In this document: positions 50,001 through 60,684 of the stretch, piece after piece | How the letters are laid out: each line of letters begins with the position of its first letter | Position numbering within the stretch: position 1 is the stretch's first letter | NCBI GenBank assembly: GCA_018881555.1 | Contig: JACAXG010000094.1 | Coordinates: 372,001 to 436,000, forward strand | Length of the DNA: 64,000 nucleotides | Source: Amblyornis subalaris | Lineage: Eukaryota; Chordata; Aves; Passeriformes; Ptilonorhynchidae | Reading direction: 5' to 3' | Made by a program: the position numbers and the translations under genes | The notes under the pieces: model-generated | Databases searched by the model: none | What the model was told of the DNA's origin: nothing | Seen by the model: only the letters and a program-made list of their open reading frames with translations

Positions 50001-53000
50001 CTACAGCGTAAGGCAATGAACTGAACCTTGACTTCACACCCCCAAAGGCCTTGCCAGCATGGAAACTTGATGGTAATAGGTCTTTATCAGACTACCTCCC
50101 ACCTTGAACCATGGGAGCCAGAAAGGAATCATAGTTTCCTCCTTGTTCTTCTAAGGCAGAGAATGCAGTCTAAATCGAGACCTGCTTTGGGAAAATATGA
50201 ATAAACCCAGCAAAAACTGCTGTGACTTGAGCCTTCTCACTGGGAAAACAGTTCCCCACACACACAGTCCTTCATTCTCCCCAACAACAGTGTCAATTAA
50301 TGTTCTGTATGGCTAAGCATTTGCTTTAACCACACTGCTTGTAATTAGCAGTCTCTATTAATACTAGGCATCTGAGACCTGCAGGGTTTGAGTAAAAAGT
50401 GCCAGGGCTCAAGTGTTTATGAGCAGTTCATATACAGCAGGAAATTTCTTGTTTTTCTTGAACAGTTGCCCTGTCTGTACTTGCCAAAAACTGCATGGTG
50501 AATAGTCATTACCCAATTTAATAGAGATGTGGGCTAAAATTTCTGCTACCTGGTTTTACACATAGGCTGTGGTTAGAGGGGAAAACAGAGAAAAGTCTCA
50601 TTGCTTACATGTCCATATGTAATTCAAGTGAGAGCAAGAAGTTTGAATAAGTCAGTCTGTGTCTACCACCTTAAAGTAGGCTTTTCAATTCTTTGCAATG
50701 CTATGGATTAGTGATAGATGGGAACAAATCCCATGTATCCTACCACCATCAATTTTTATGGCAATTCAAATGCTACTCTTGAAATGAATTTTGCCTTTCA
50801 CGTATATATTTAATTTTGATTACCAGTATGGATTTTTGTCCCGATAGTTTCATTTTGCAACACAAATCATTAAAACAGAGGAGCTTTGTCTCCACCCTTT
50901 TCTTGTGTTTTATATTTTAGAAATGGCTTTCATACCTTCTTCTCTGCACTTATGATAATTCTGGAGTGTTGGGTTTTATTCAAGAAGAGAATGAGTTGAT
51001 CATTCAACAAAATCACTCCATCAATACTCTGTTTACACCTATGGTCTACTTACAGGACCACAGACGCCTTATGAAGACAGTCACCAACTAACACTGTATT
51101 AACAATTTGGTATCTCATTATGTTGCTTGTTCTCCCATAGTTTCAAGTCTGTATTTTGAGTTTGCTAACAGATCTGTTCAGGAACTAGTCAAGGTAACTG
51201 AGGTCAATGCACAAGGCTCAAAGCAATTTACTATATAGCAAAATGTCCCTTAGAAAAGAATGGCAGAAACTGAAAGTTTCCTGAAGAGTGAAACAATCTA
51301 TCTCCAACTTAATTTGCTAAAACTCAGCCCTTCATCTAGAAATCTGTCTACATGGTATAGATAAAGCCTACATGGAAAAAGAATTTGCTGTTGTCTTTTT
51401 TGTTTTGATTTGTTTCTCTTTAGCTTATGTCTGGATCTTTGGAGTCAGTCCATTTTGATTTTTTTAAAGTCTACTATTCTTCATAAGCAAAAATCCAGGG
51501 ACAGTTTTATTTCTCCCCAAGCTTCCAAAATATTCATATTAAGTGTTCTTCAGTGTGTCCATAGATATCGAGAGTTTTTAGTTTCTAACAGCCAAAGAAA
51601 TATGCTTGACAGATGTCCAAAATAAAACATTTTCAGACACCACAACATGTTGATGTAAATTTATATTGTGTGCTCACTACTTAGAAGGGAAAACTTACCC
51701 TATTTTCCTACATCTATGCCGTCAAAAATTGGTCATAACACTTCTTTTTTTTCTGCTGAAAGAAAAAAACCCTGGTAATATGGGAGAGCATTGCTTATCG
51801 GCTGTCTAGGAACAAATTACTGAGCTAGAGATTACTTGTATTCGTTTGCAGATTAGAGGTGCAAATGGATGTCTTCTTCCCTTCCCAAACAGGCATTAAT
51901 TACCTCCCTAAGGCCAGATCTAAATCAAAGATTTGGTGGCCATGAGGGCAACTGGTCACTGCTGTGGCTTCCCCTGAATTGTATGATAAAGACTGGGATT
52001 TATATCTACTGAAGAGAGCAGGAGAAAGAGGTGGAAGATAGATCAGCATCAAATTTGTGTTTATTATTCCTGGCAGACTGCAGGGGGCTCTGGGGATCAG
52101 TGCCTAAGGGTAAGTGGGCTGAGGATTAGTAAAATAGCTGGGAAAGTGCAAGAGGAGGACTTTTGTACTTCTTCTGTACACCGTGGGAGCAGTAAAAAAA
52201 AAAACAACTTACCTTCAACTTCTTTTTCTCTCCTTTCAACCAATTTTTTCCTCCTACAAAGTTCCTGGAGAGCATATAGTGGTAGGTGAAGGAGAAGCCT
52301 TGCAAGGAAAAAAAAAAATAACTCAAGGTCTATTGAGAAAAGACAAACCCAAAAGCTAGGGATGGATGACTTGGCATAATGCACATATTTTTATATAGCT
52401 GCTGCAGCAATTGCAACAAGTGGTGATAGATTCTCGCTACACTGAGATGGGGACAATTCTTCTCTGGAAGATAGGCTTTAGTCAGACTAATCTTTTGAAA
52501 ATGGAACGGAATGGGACCTTCTTTACAATTTATGCAGTCAGATGAGAGATGCTAATGTGCTTTTTGTCAATGTAAACCATTTAAAAGTGAAAAAAATTGT
52601 GGGAAAACTAAGGCCCAGTTTAACTACAGACTGGATAGATAGTATTTACCCATGAGCTTGGAGAGTGAAAATTATCTTCCTTTTGGAATTTTCTCCTTAC
52701 TGAGCTTGAACTAATTCTAAAGGAAAGATGTTTAGAGATGTAAAGAAAAATATTCAGAAGTTTCTTAAGCTACCAGAGGTAAAAAATAGAAGCTGCAAGC
52801 AGACATATAGTGAAATGTGAGAATGTATAGAAAAAATAATGGTTTAAGCTTAGAAACAATCTAAACTGATACAAAAGGCACAGGTATCTGTCTGCAACAG
52901 CTTTTCTCTCCAGCTATAACAGCAAATATTTTCCATCTTAACTTCTCCATGGCCTACAAGAATCTGGCACATTCTACTCTCTGAAGACTCTATTACGCTA

Positions 53001-56000
53001 TTAGAGGTCACTCAAATTTCTAGCAAAGACAATATGGATAAAACTGCATCTTCCTCCCTGAAGGTGGATTTTTGATGTACATTAGCAGGTGTTCTGAGAA
53101 TCCTAAATCGTCATAACAATAATTCATCTAATAAACTGAAGGCTTGGGTATCAGAATAGTACTACAAGTACAACAGACAAAAAACCCCTTAGCCTCTAAA
53201 TTTCTGTAACTCATAAAGTCTTTTGTTCTTAAAGTTGCTTCATAAGAGGATGGAAGCCATAGGAAAATAAATCTAGTTGTCTGACTATGGATTAAGATGT
53301 GGAATGTGCAAACAAAGGAATGTTCTTATGCCTTTGAACATTTGAGAAGCCAATTTCCCCCAGGTGCCCATCTCTGGGTAGCTGAACACTTTATCTACCT
53401 TGATCTTTTTTTAAATTTAGCTGTAATAAATATCTGAAATATTCTTTCATATATGTCAAATAGAGCAGTAAAATGTTTGGACACATGCCTTATTTGAAAA
53501 ACATAGAAAATATATCTTACTGTATAATTATGTTTTACCAGACCTATGGGCCAGATAAAAAGGATGAAAACTGTACTGGTTCAAACTGCCAAATCAGTGC
53601 AGTGTATTGAAACAGAACATTGTATAGTGGGATTCGGTGTGTTTTGCTGATATACGCAGACACTATTAATTTCTAACTCCAGAATTTTAAATACCTATTT
53701 TGAAAATGTGTTGCTTTATTTAGGAAGAGCCATAAAAATTTATTTTGGGAGTTTTTAATGTATTCTTTCTCTGAGTTTGTTCGTTTTTTGGTTTTTTCCT
53801 CCTGAATGATGGGGTAATGAAACTTAGTATCAGCATTTTAAATGCTCTTGAATAAGTGTCAAAAATTAAGCAAGTTGTGGTATGAAGTGGTGTAAAACTG
53901 CTACTGAAATTAATTCAGGCAGAAAAATGTTACATCAAACCATCAAGTGTGGATGCAGTCAGCTGCATAATTTAGTCTAACTGAGCAAAAAACATAGCTT
54001 TTTTTACCTTAGTTTTTATAAAATGACAAAATATGAACATTGGAGTGTTCAGAACTAGTTCCTTGCAAAGATTGCATTATACTCCCTTTCTTTGCTTGAA
54101 TTTTTTCCAGACTTCATGAAATAAGAACAAATGACTCCTTGGGCAAATTACTTCAACCTCCAGTTAAACTTCACGTGCTACATGATTGTTGTACCACTTT
54201 TCCCCCCACAGTCTAAATGCATCCTCTCAAAAGATAATTTTTTTTGTCATTTCAGATTCATCCTCCTCAGAAAAATGCCTTCACATTAAGTGCCCTTTGA
54301 CATAAACAGTGAACTGCTGGATATAACGAATTGCTCTAGGTACAAATGAATGTGGAAAAAAGTTATTGTCAAGCTTAAAAAGGTCAGACAGGTACCTAAT
54401 GGCTCTAGTATGGTTTGATTTTAGCGCATTTGTCTACACATGCTCATGCAGGTCCATATGCCTGGCACATCAGCTACTTGGAGTTGTTGGTAGGCAATTT
54501 TACTGAGTGTCAGTCTTTGACCCTAAGGAGAAGCTTGTTAATGCATCCTTTCCTCCTGCTGCCCCATCAAGCCAGAGGGAAGCTGGATCTCACACCCATA
54601 CTATGGCTCTGGGATGCCCACCTCTTGGACAGCAAGCACATGTTGTTGTCTACCATCTCAGTGAGGTCCCAAATGAGGTGCTACCACATTTTCGAGGTGT
54701 TGCAGCTTGCCAGTATCACTGCTTCAGACCTGTGAAGTCATTTACATAAATAAAAGCATCCAAAATACATCCTTAGATTAGGAAGGAAACGATGGTAAGT
54801 CATGAAAGGTAGGTCTGGAGGGCTTCAGGTTCTCTTCAATTTATCTTAGCTGCTTCTACAATTAGAAGTTGTGCGTATTCCGTATAGTTTTAAAAGTGAA
54901 CATATTCCTTGGTGTCACCTTAATGGAAACTGGCAAGCCACAGTGTAAATTTAGAATTTGCTGTTTCAAGGGACTAATTTTTTCTTTTTATTCGTGGAAG
55001 CATAAAAATTTCAGTGACAAGTTTTGGGGGTTTTATTTAATCCTTCCTGACTTGACTGGGAAAGTCATGATCTGAAGCACAAAGGGTTTCTGAAATTTCC
55101 TGAAATAATAATTTATTGTAATTGTTTCATCACTTTGGTTATGCACCAGTACAGGCTTACATTCTGAAAACCTACTGGGTCCAAGACACTTTCAGCAGTC
55201 ACGCTTTTAGGTTGATCTTTTCTTGAAGAACTCAGCTGAGATTCCACAGTTTATATTTTGAATATCATACTTGAAAATTTTGGTGGCCTTTTCTTGCTTT
55301 CTTGTATTAAAACTGAAAAGAATAAAGACTCAAATGAGCATTTAATCCCACAGCAGGATTTATTACAGTGGCAGAATGACTGCTTCAAGCAAACTTAAAT
55401 ACCAACATATGTAAACAATCACTGCTGTGTTTAGCTGACATCCTGAATCATAAAAATTTACTCTGGAATAAAATGTGCTTTTACCCTGAGGTCCATTGTA
55501 TGTGGTAACATAAAAGAGAGATGGAGAGACAGGAATTGGAAGGAACTGTGTGTCAGAGGCATGGGACTCTGCAGTGATGCTTTGATTTGAAAGCAGTATG
55601 CTCTGTCCCTTCCCCAGGTGATGGTTGGACTCCTTTTTCTATCACCAAGAGATCACCTAAGAAAACTGGAAAGAAAACAATTCCACATTTTCTCAGACAC
55701 CTTCGTTATCAGCAGATCGACCTGAACAAGATCTAATGAGGCAGATGAGAGAAGAGGGTTTTGTACCTCCCAATTCACCCTCCAGACAGGGCAACGCAGC
55801 TTTTCACCTCTGAGTCTTTCATAGACTACACAAAGCAGGCTGTCTAAAGGATCCTACTACCACCTCTGTAAAGTCTGTTGCAACCTGAGACTGTCAAGAT
55901 CTTTAGTCCAAATCCATTGCCTATAGATAAAATCTAAAACTCTGCGTGGACAAATTTTCCATTTTTGGAAGACTGTTTTCAACAAGGAATAATCTATCCT

Positions 56001-57949
56001 CTGTGGCAAGATGAAAGGAGCTTGTTAATGAAGCTGTTCCACTTCATGCTTGGGGAACTAGTGTCAGAAAATCATAAGGAAAACCAAAACAAATCAGAGA
56101 GCCAGTCATCACAATTCATATGTACTTTATCTGTGCTCTCACTGCAAGGAACATTATGGCACAATTCAAATTGTAGAGGTTTATGGGACCTCTTTTTTCC
56201 AGAACATAGCTTTCCACCAGCAGGGATACATTCCTAACAGGGTAGAGATTAACTTCAAGCAGTGCAATATCAGGAAAAGATGATATTGCCTTTAATGGCC
56301 CTCCTTAAAGGTGCTTGGTTGTTCAAATTCTAAAGAAATACAGGTTAAGGAGGTAGAAGTGCTTTGCTTCAGGAGCTGAACAATTTTTTTCTGACGCACT
56401 AAAATTACTTTTTTTTTCACACCGGTAATTTTTTCATGCTGGATCACTGTTCCTAACATAAACTGGAAGAGCAGAAAGAGATAAAATCTGAATGTGCTAA
56501 GTTCTTAGAATTTGTCCTTTCCCACTGACGTCAAAATTTTCATCCAAGTCAGTATTTCATTTCTACACTTTCCAGTCAATATAGACTTCAGCTTATCAGC
56601 TCAGAGTCCAACTGAAAAGGTGAAGGTACAAGGAGACATCTCAAATCTCTGGAATGGTAGCTTAATAAGAAAGAACACAGGGACACAGTAAATCTAAGTA
56701 TCTTTATAGTGCCATTTCCACTCTCCCTACAGGCTGGTACTGATACTAGTAGATTTTCCTAACTGCAGTCACTGCTTCTCTGTTGAATCAGTCTCTAGAT
56801 AGAGCAAGAGGAAAGCATTTCTGTTTTTTCTTTATCTGACACAGATCTTCTGGCTTAAGAAGTGGTATGTCTCCTCCTCTATGTTCAGACTGCATCCCTT
56901 GTTCTGTGTTTGGAGAGATAAGACTGAAGCAGCTACCTAATATGAGCAGATGTGAGGTAGGATAAGTTGTAATAGGAAGATGTTTTATTTCTTTAATTCC
57001 TATGCAAGGATGAGGAGCTTTCAGACCAGATAAGAAGCAATGGGACAAGTTTTATTTCTTTCATTCCTGAGTTTAAGGCAATAAAGGGAAGAAATATGAA
57101 GTGTCTTGTACATCTGCTATGCTGGCCACTGCTGGAAAGTTGCCAGCTTCGGGTCTTTGGGAATGTATAAGGCTTTGCTCCTATTGCCTAGGCACACAGC
57201 TGAAAACAGCTATGCTGCACAGTGCAAGACTGCATTTGACTCCTGTCCCTCCCACCCCATGCACATTCCCTGCATTACTACTGCCATGTCACCACACTGT
57301 CCTGGCCCCAACTCTTTTCAGAGCTGCATTTGAGAAATTATTTCTTACTGGATGTTTTGAGTGTCTAAAATCAGGTCAGCCTCACTTGTCCTCCCTCAGT
57401 TCTTTGGGTATAAAACTAGCATTTAGCAATGAATGTATAACACTGTGTTTATTTCACTAAAAAGTTCAGAAAGTTATGGAAAAGGGTTGATTCAAGTAGG
57501 CTTCTTGTACTGGAGCCACAGAAAAATCTCTTTCTCTCTTATCTAAGGCAAAAAAAAAGAGAGAGAACTAAAAGGACCACTCAGTCTATGAAAACATCAG
57601 TACAGATTGTCATACTAAGACTCTGTTTCTATAATTAGATATTTGTTGCTTTCTAATTATCTAAAGAGAGTCATAGTAACAAAATATTGCCATTTCTTTT
57701 ACTCATTTTTATTTACTCCTGGAAGGTCTGAATGGCCTTTGGAGTCCAAGATATATCTGAACACCATCAGGCAAGGACAGCACAGAGAAATTACAAGATC
57801 AGTATTATTACATAGCCCAGGAAATGAGAACGCTCCCTGTCGCTTATTCCGACTGCAAGATGTAGCTGTCTCTTTCCATACTGACCCTTTCATTTGGGAT
57901 TACAGGCTGTCATTACTTACCGAATAAAGCAGCCAATGTAAATAGACAG
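38071..57949. other. long unique AT-rich sequence, no gene seen
   Basis: Nearly 20 kb with no recognisable gene, LTR, LINE or RNA gene. The longest frame (42990-43469, 159 codons) is near the chance maximum for this much sequence and has no motif. There is an undetermined base at 44018, a perfect 11-bp hairpin at 43417-43443, A- and T-runs (for example 52196-52205), and a TCATAGAATCACA fragment at 42471-42483 that may be a CR1 end remnant. Very old unrecognisable repeats are likely present. Confidence 0.6.
43417..43443. repeat. perfect 11-bp hairpin
   Basis: CCATATTAAGT (43417-43427) pairs exactly with ACTTAATATGG (43433-43443) around a 5-nt loop, CAGAC. The outer ends resemble degenerate CArG boxes. 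No terminator or RNA gene context is evident. Confidence 0.8.
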
Positions 57950-58554
57950 TGCCTTGGGGCAGTCTGTGCTGGAAAAAATGCACCATGGGCAGGTGCTAGA
58001 GCCCAGGGTCAGCCCCAGCGCTCTGTCCCCAGTGCCCTTCACCACAAGATGTCCCAGTCCCAAGAGAGAGACACAAGATCTGCTGGGGCAAGGACCACTC
58101 TATGGCCAGGGGTGAGCCACATGGTGCTGGGCAGGCCTGTAGGTGCAGGCTGGACCCTGCATCCTGGGAGGCTCCTCTACCTCCCATCTTCTTTGAATAC
58201 TTTCATTTTGTTCTGGATAAGGCTCTGTTGGTGCCATGCTATATGGAGCGATGCGAACACCACCTTTGTGCCTCCTTCCTGTTCCTGTGTTGTTTCTTCA
58301 GCACGTTGGCAGGGAATGGGGATGCTGGGGACATTGAGGCTGTTCAGGGACCCACTGGACCTGTGGGCAGCCCGTGCACACACAGACCCTCAGCAGGAGT
58401 CTCCTCGGCCTCACCATCCGTGGGTTTACTTTAAACCATTTAATTGAAGGAGCCATCGCCAGTACCAAGGACCCTAACGCCATTCCTACTGCCATTCCTA
58501 ATGTTGATCCTCATGTCATTCATTCCTAACACTGAGCAATCACCAAGCATACGA
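57950..58554. other. GC-rich block of unknown origin
   Basis: Base composition shifts here from AT-rich to GC-rich, with few CpG (unlike the block at 59.3 kb). Overlapping open frames occur on both strands (for example 58049-58447, 132 codons), which the GC content alone can produce. I do not recognise a repeat or protein. A small repeat of GCCATTCCTA-type units occurs at 58480-58500. It may be a degraded retroelement portion or a local isochore change. Confidence 0.4.
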
Positions 58555-59296
58555 AGCTCAGCTAAGGAAAGTTCCAGATTCTGCATGTGGGATGGGGCAA
58601 CTCTGGATGTACGGACAGACTGGGGAATGAGGTGCTGGAGAGCACTGCCATGGAAAAGGACCTGGGGATCCTGATCGATGGCAAGTTGAACGAGTCAGCA
58701 GTGCCCTGGCAGCCAGGAGGGCCAACCGTGTCCTGGGGGGCATCAGGCACAGCATTGCCAGCCGGGCAAGGGAGGGGATTGTCCCGTTCTGCTCTGCACT
58801 GGGGCAGACTCACCTCTAGCCCTGTGTGCAGTTTTGGGTGCCACAAGGTAATAAGGATATAAAACTATTAGAGAGCATCCAAAGGAGGGCAACAGAGATG
58901 GTGAAGGGCCTTGAGGGGAAGGCGTATGAGGAGTGACCAAGGTCACTTGGTCTCTTCAGCCTGGAGGAGACTGAGGGGAGACCTCATTGCAGTCTGCAAC
59001 TTCCTTGTGAAGGGAAGAGGAGGGGCAGACACTGATCTCTGTGGTGACCAGTGACAGGATCAAGGGAATGGCCTGAAGTTGTGTCAGGGGAGGTTTAGGT
59101 TGGATATTAGAAAAGGGTTCTGCACCCCGAGGGTGGTTGGGCACAGGAACAGGCTCCTGGGCAAGTGGTCACAGCACCAAGCCTGACAGAGTTCAAGAAG
59201 CGTTTGGACAATGGTCTCGGGCACGTGCAGGGTCAGGAGTCGGACTCGATGATCCTTGTGGGTCCATCCCAACTCAGCATATTCTGTGATTCTGTC
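58555..59296 (+). mobile_element. CR1 LINE 3' half, TTCTGTGATTCTGT-ending subfamily
   Basis: This is a 5'-truncated CR1 of about 740 bp. Landmarks in order: GAAAAGGACCTGGGGATCCT (start of the ORF2 C-terminal 'EKDLGVLVD' region), CAGGAGGGCCAACCGTGTCC, CAGTTTTGGGTGCCAC, GGGCAACAGAGATGGTGAAG, CTCTTCAGCCTGGAGGAGAC, GGAGGTTTAGGTTGGATATT, CACAGGAACAGGCTCCTGGG, a stretch encoding APSLTEFKKRLDN, then GGACTCGATGATCCTTGTGG and the terminal ATTCTGTGATTCTGT. The tail differs from the TTCTATGATT-ending copies elsewhere in the window, so it is another CR1 subfamily. It is frame-disrupted and inactive. Confidence 0.9.
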
Positions 59297-59684
59297 TCTG
59301 GGATCCTAACGCCGCTCCGGACCTGCACCTCAGCATGGCGGCCACCGGGTGGCGCTCGTGCCTCGCCTGCGGGGCTGGTCCCGCCGAAACCGCCTTTCCC
59401 AGCGCTTCCCGGCCGGGCGGGACCCGCTCCGCCGCCTTCCCTGCCTGCCGGGAGGAGGAAGGGGGCAGCAAGGGCCCGAGGAGCCGGCTCTGTCACGCCT
59501 TGGGAGGCAGCGGAGCGGGGGGGCGAGGGGGGCACTCTCGAAGACTTTAAAATCGACTTTAGACGGCTGCTGCCGAATGCCAAGAAAAGAGATGCCCGCT
59601 CCGTGCAGAGGACTGCTGGTATTTGATGCTGATAATCCTTTATTAAATAAAGTAGTGCTTAGGAGTGAGTGAACCAGCTCACAA
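59297..59684 (+). other. CpG-dense segment with Kozak-like ATG; possible retrocopy 5' end or orphan CpG island
   Basis: About 29 CpG occur by hand count in 59335-59612, whereas the rest of the window is strongly CpG-poor. It opens with CTCAGCATGGCGGCC, a good Kozak start, giving a 71-codon frame (59335-59550) rich in Ala, Gly, Pro and Arg. Other frames continue through the same block and I cannot assign any to a protein. After the CpG block the sequence turns AT-rich, with a polyadenylation-type ATTAAATAAA (59642-59651), then a CR1 tail. Possibilities are a processed host mRNA joined to a CR1 3' end, an unmethylated promoter island, or a GC-rich 5' region of a retroelement. No GT splice donor of good quality was seen at the island edge. 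Confidence 0.4.
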
Positions 59685-59755
59685 GCTGACGGTTGGACTT
59701 GGTGCTCTTAAGGGTCTTTTCCAACCTTAATGATTGTATCATTCTATGATTCTAA
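59685..59755 (+). mobile_element. CR1 LINE terminal tail (about 70 bp)
   Basis: GCTGACGGTTGGACTTGGTG, CTCTTAAGGGTCTTTTCCAA and CCTTAATGATTGTATCATTC, followed by TATGATTCTA, are the last bases of a CR1 copy, including the diagnostic octamer repeats. Only the 3' terminus is present. It is the part recognised by CR1 reverse transcriptase, which matters for interpreting the CpG-rich segment directly upstream. Confidence 0.85.
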
Positions 59756-60524
59756 GCCTGTGTAACCAGATAACCTTTCCCTAGTCCTTTCTGTAGGCAT
59801 ATTTAAATATTTTTCAAGTGGTGAGCAAGTCCGTGCCACCCCAAGATCCTTCCAAACCCATCATAGCCCTTTTGGCTGCATCTGCAGCCTCTTTAGGAAT
59901 CAGTTTTTCTCTTTGTTTCACCTGAATTTTTTTCCTCTTGCTCATGTCTCCAAGCCAGCTGTCAGTTCTCCAGGAGTTACTTCACAAGAGCCAGGCACAT
60001 GTCTTGATGACAGAGAGGAAACACTTGCGCCAGTCAGAGATGCTGAAGGCCACCCAGGGCTGTCTCCCCATCCTCATTCAGAGTCAGAGGCACACCAGAG
60101 TATCTTTTGTGGGATTACCAAAGTTTGGGAACTGTGTCTTTCTGGGTCTGTAGGTATCTGAAGTGGCTGCTTTCAGGAAAATTCTGTAAGTCATAATTTG
60201 TCTATTCTGTCTTAAATGTTGAAGGAAACAGGAACTTTTTTTGCTTTACAATAATGACAGTGTAAAGGCATATCTGAGAAGTGAAAAAAATAGTTTTTAT
60301 TTTATATTTATTACTTGACACACACACAGAAAACCTGAAAGAGGAAATAGAGGTTATGTTGCTTTGATGCCTCATGTACAATGACAATTTAGTGTTAAAC
60401 TGTGCTCAGAGAAAAGATTATCTGGTGTCTTTCAATCCACTGCTAGTCTTGCCTCTGTCTTGCACACTGGGGCGTATATTACAAGGGAGCTGGACATAAA
60501 AGCTTAAATCACTTATCTGTTTTG
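59756..60524. other. unique sequence, no gene seen
   Basis: No recognisable gene or repeat apart from short CA units near 60318-60327. Small frames (for example 59913-60161) have no signature. Confidence 0.6.
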
Positions 60525-60684
60525 CTCAGGGAAGTGGTGGAAACACCATTCCTGGAAGTGTTCCAAACAACCTGTTCATGTGGCACTTTGGGATACGGTT
60601 TAGTGGTGAACATGGCAGTGCTGGGTGGTCAGACCCGATGATCTTAGAGGTCCTTTACAACCTTAAGGATTTTGTAATTCTATT
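60525..60684 (+). mobile_element. CR1 LINE 3' fragment
   Basis: GGAAGTGGTGGAAACACCAT, CCTGGAAGTGTTCCAAACAA, ATGTGGCACTTTGGGATACG, GTTTAGTGGTGAACATGG and CCCGATGATCTTAGAGGTCC, with the following CAACCTTAAGGATTTTGTAA, match the final 160 bp of a CR1 subfamily whose tail contains the 'GGTTTAGTGG.CATGG' element. The tail wording resembles that of the CR1 end at 59685-59755. It is truncated and inactive. Confidence 0.88.

Noticed and set aside
59165..59626. 153-codon open frame
   Set aside because: It begins in the CR1 ORF2 C-terminus, runs through the CR1 tail and into the CpG-rich block; the length comes from GC-rich sequence and the reading crosses unrelated units.
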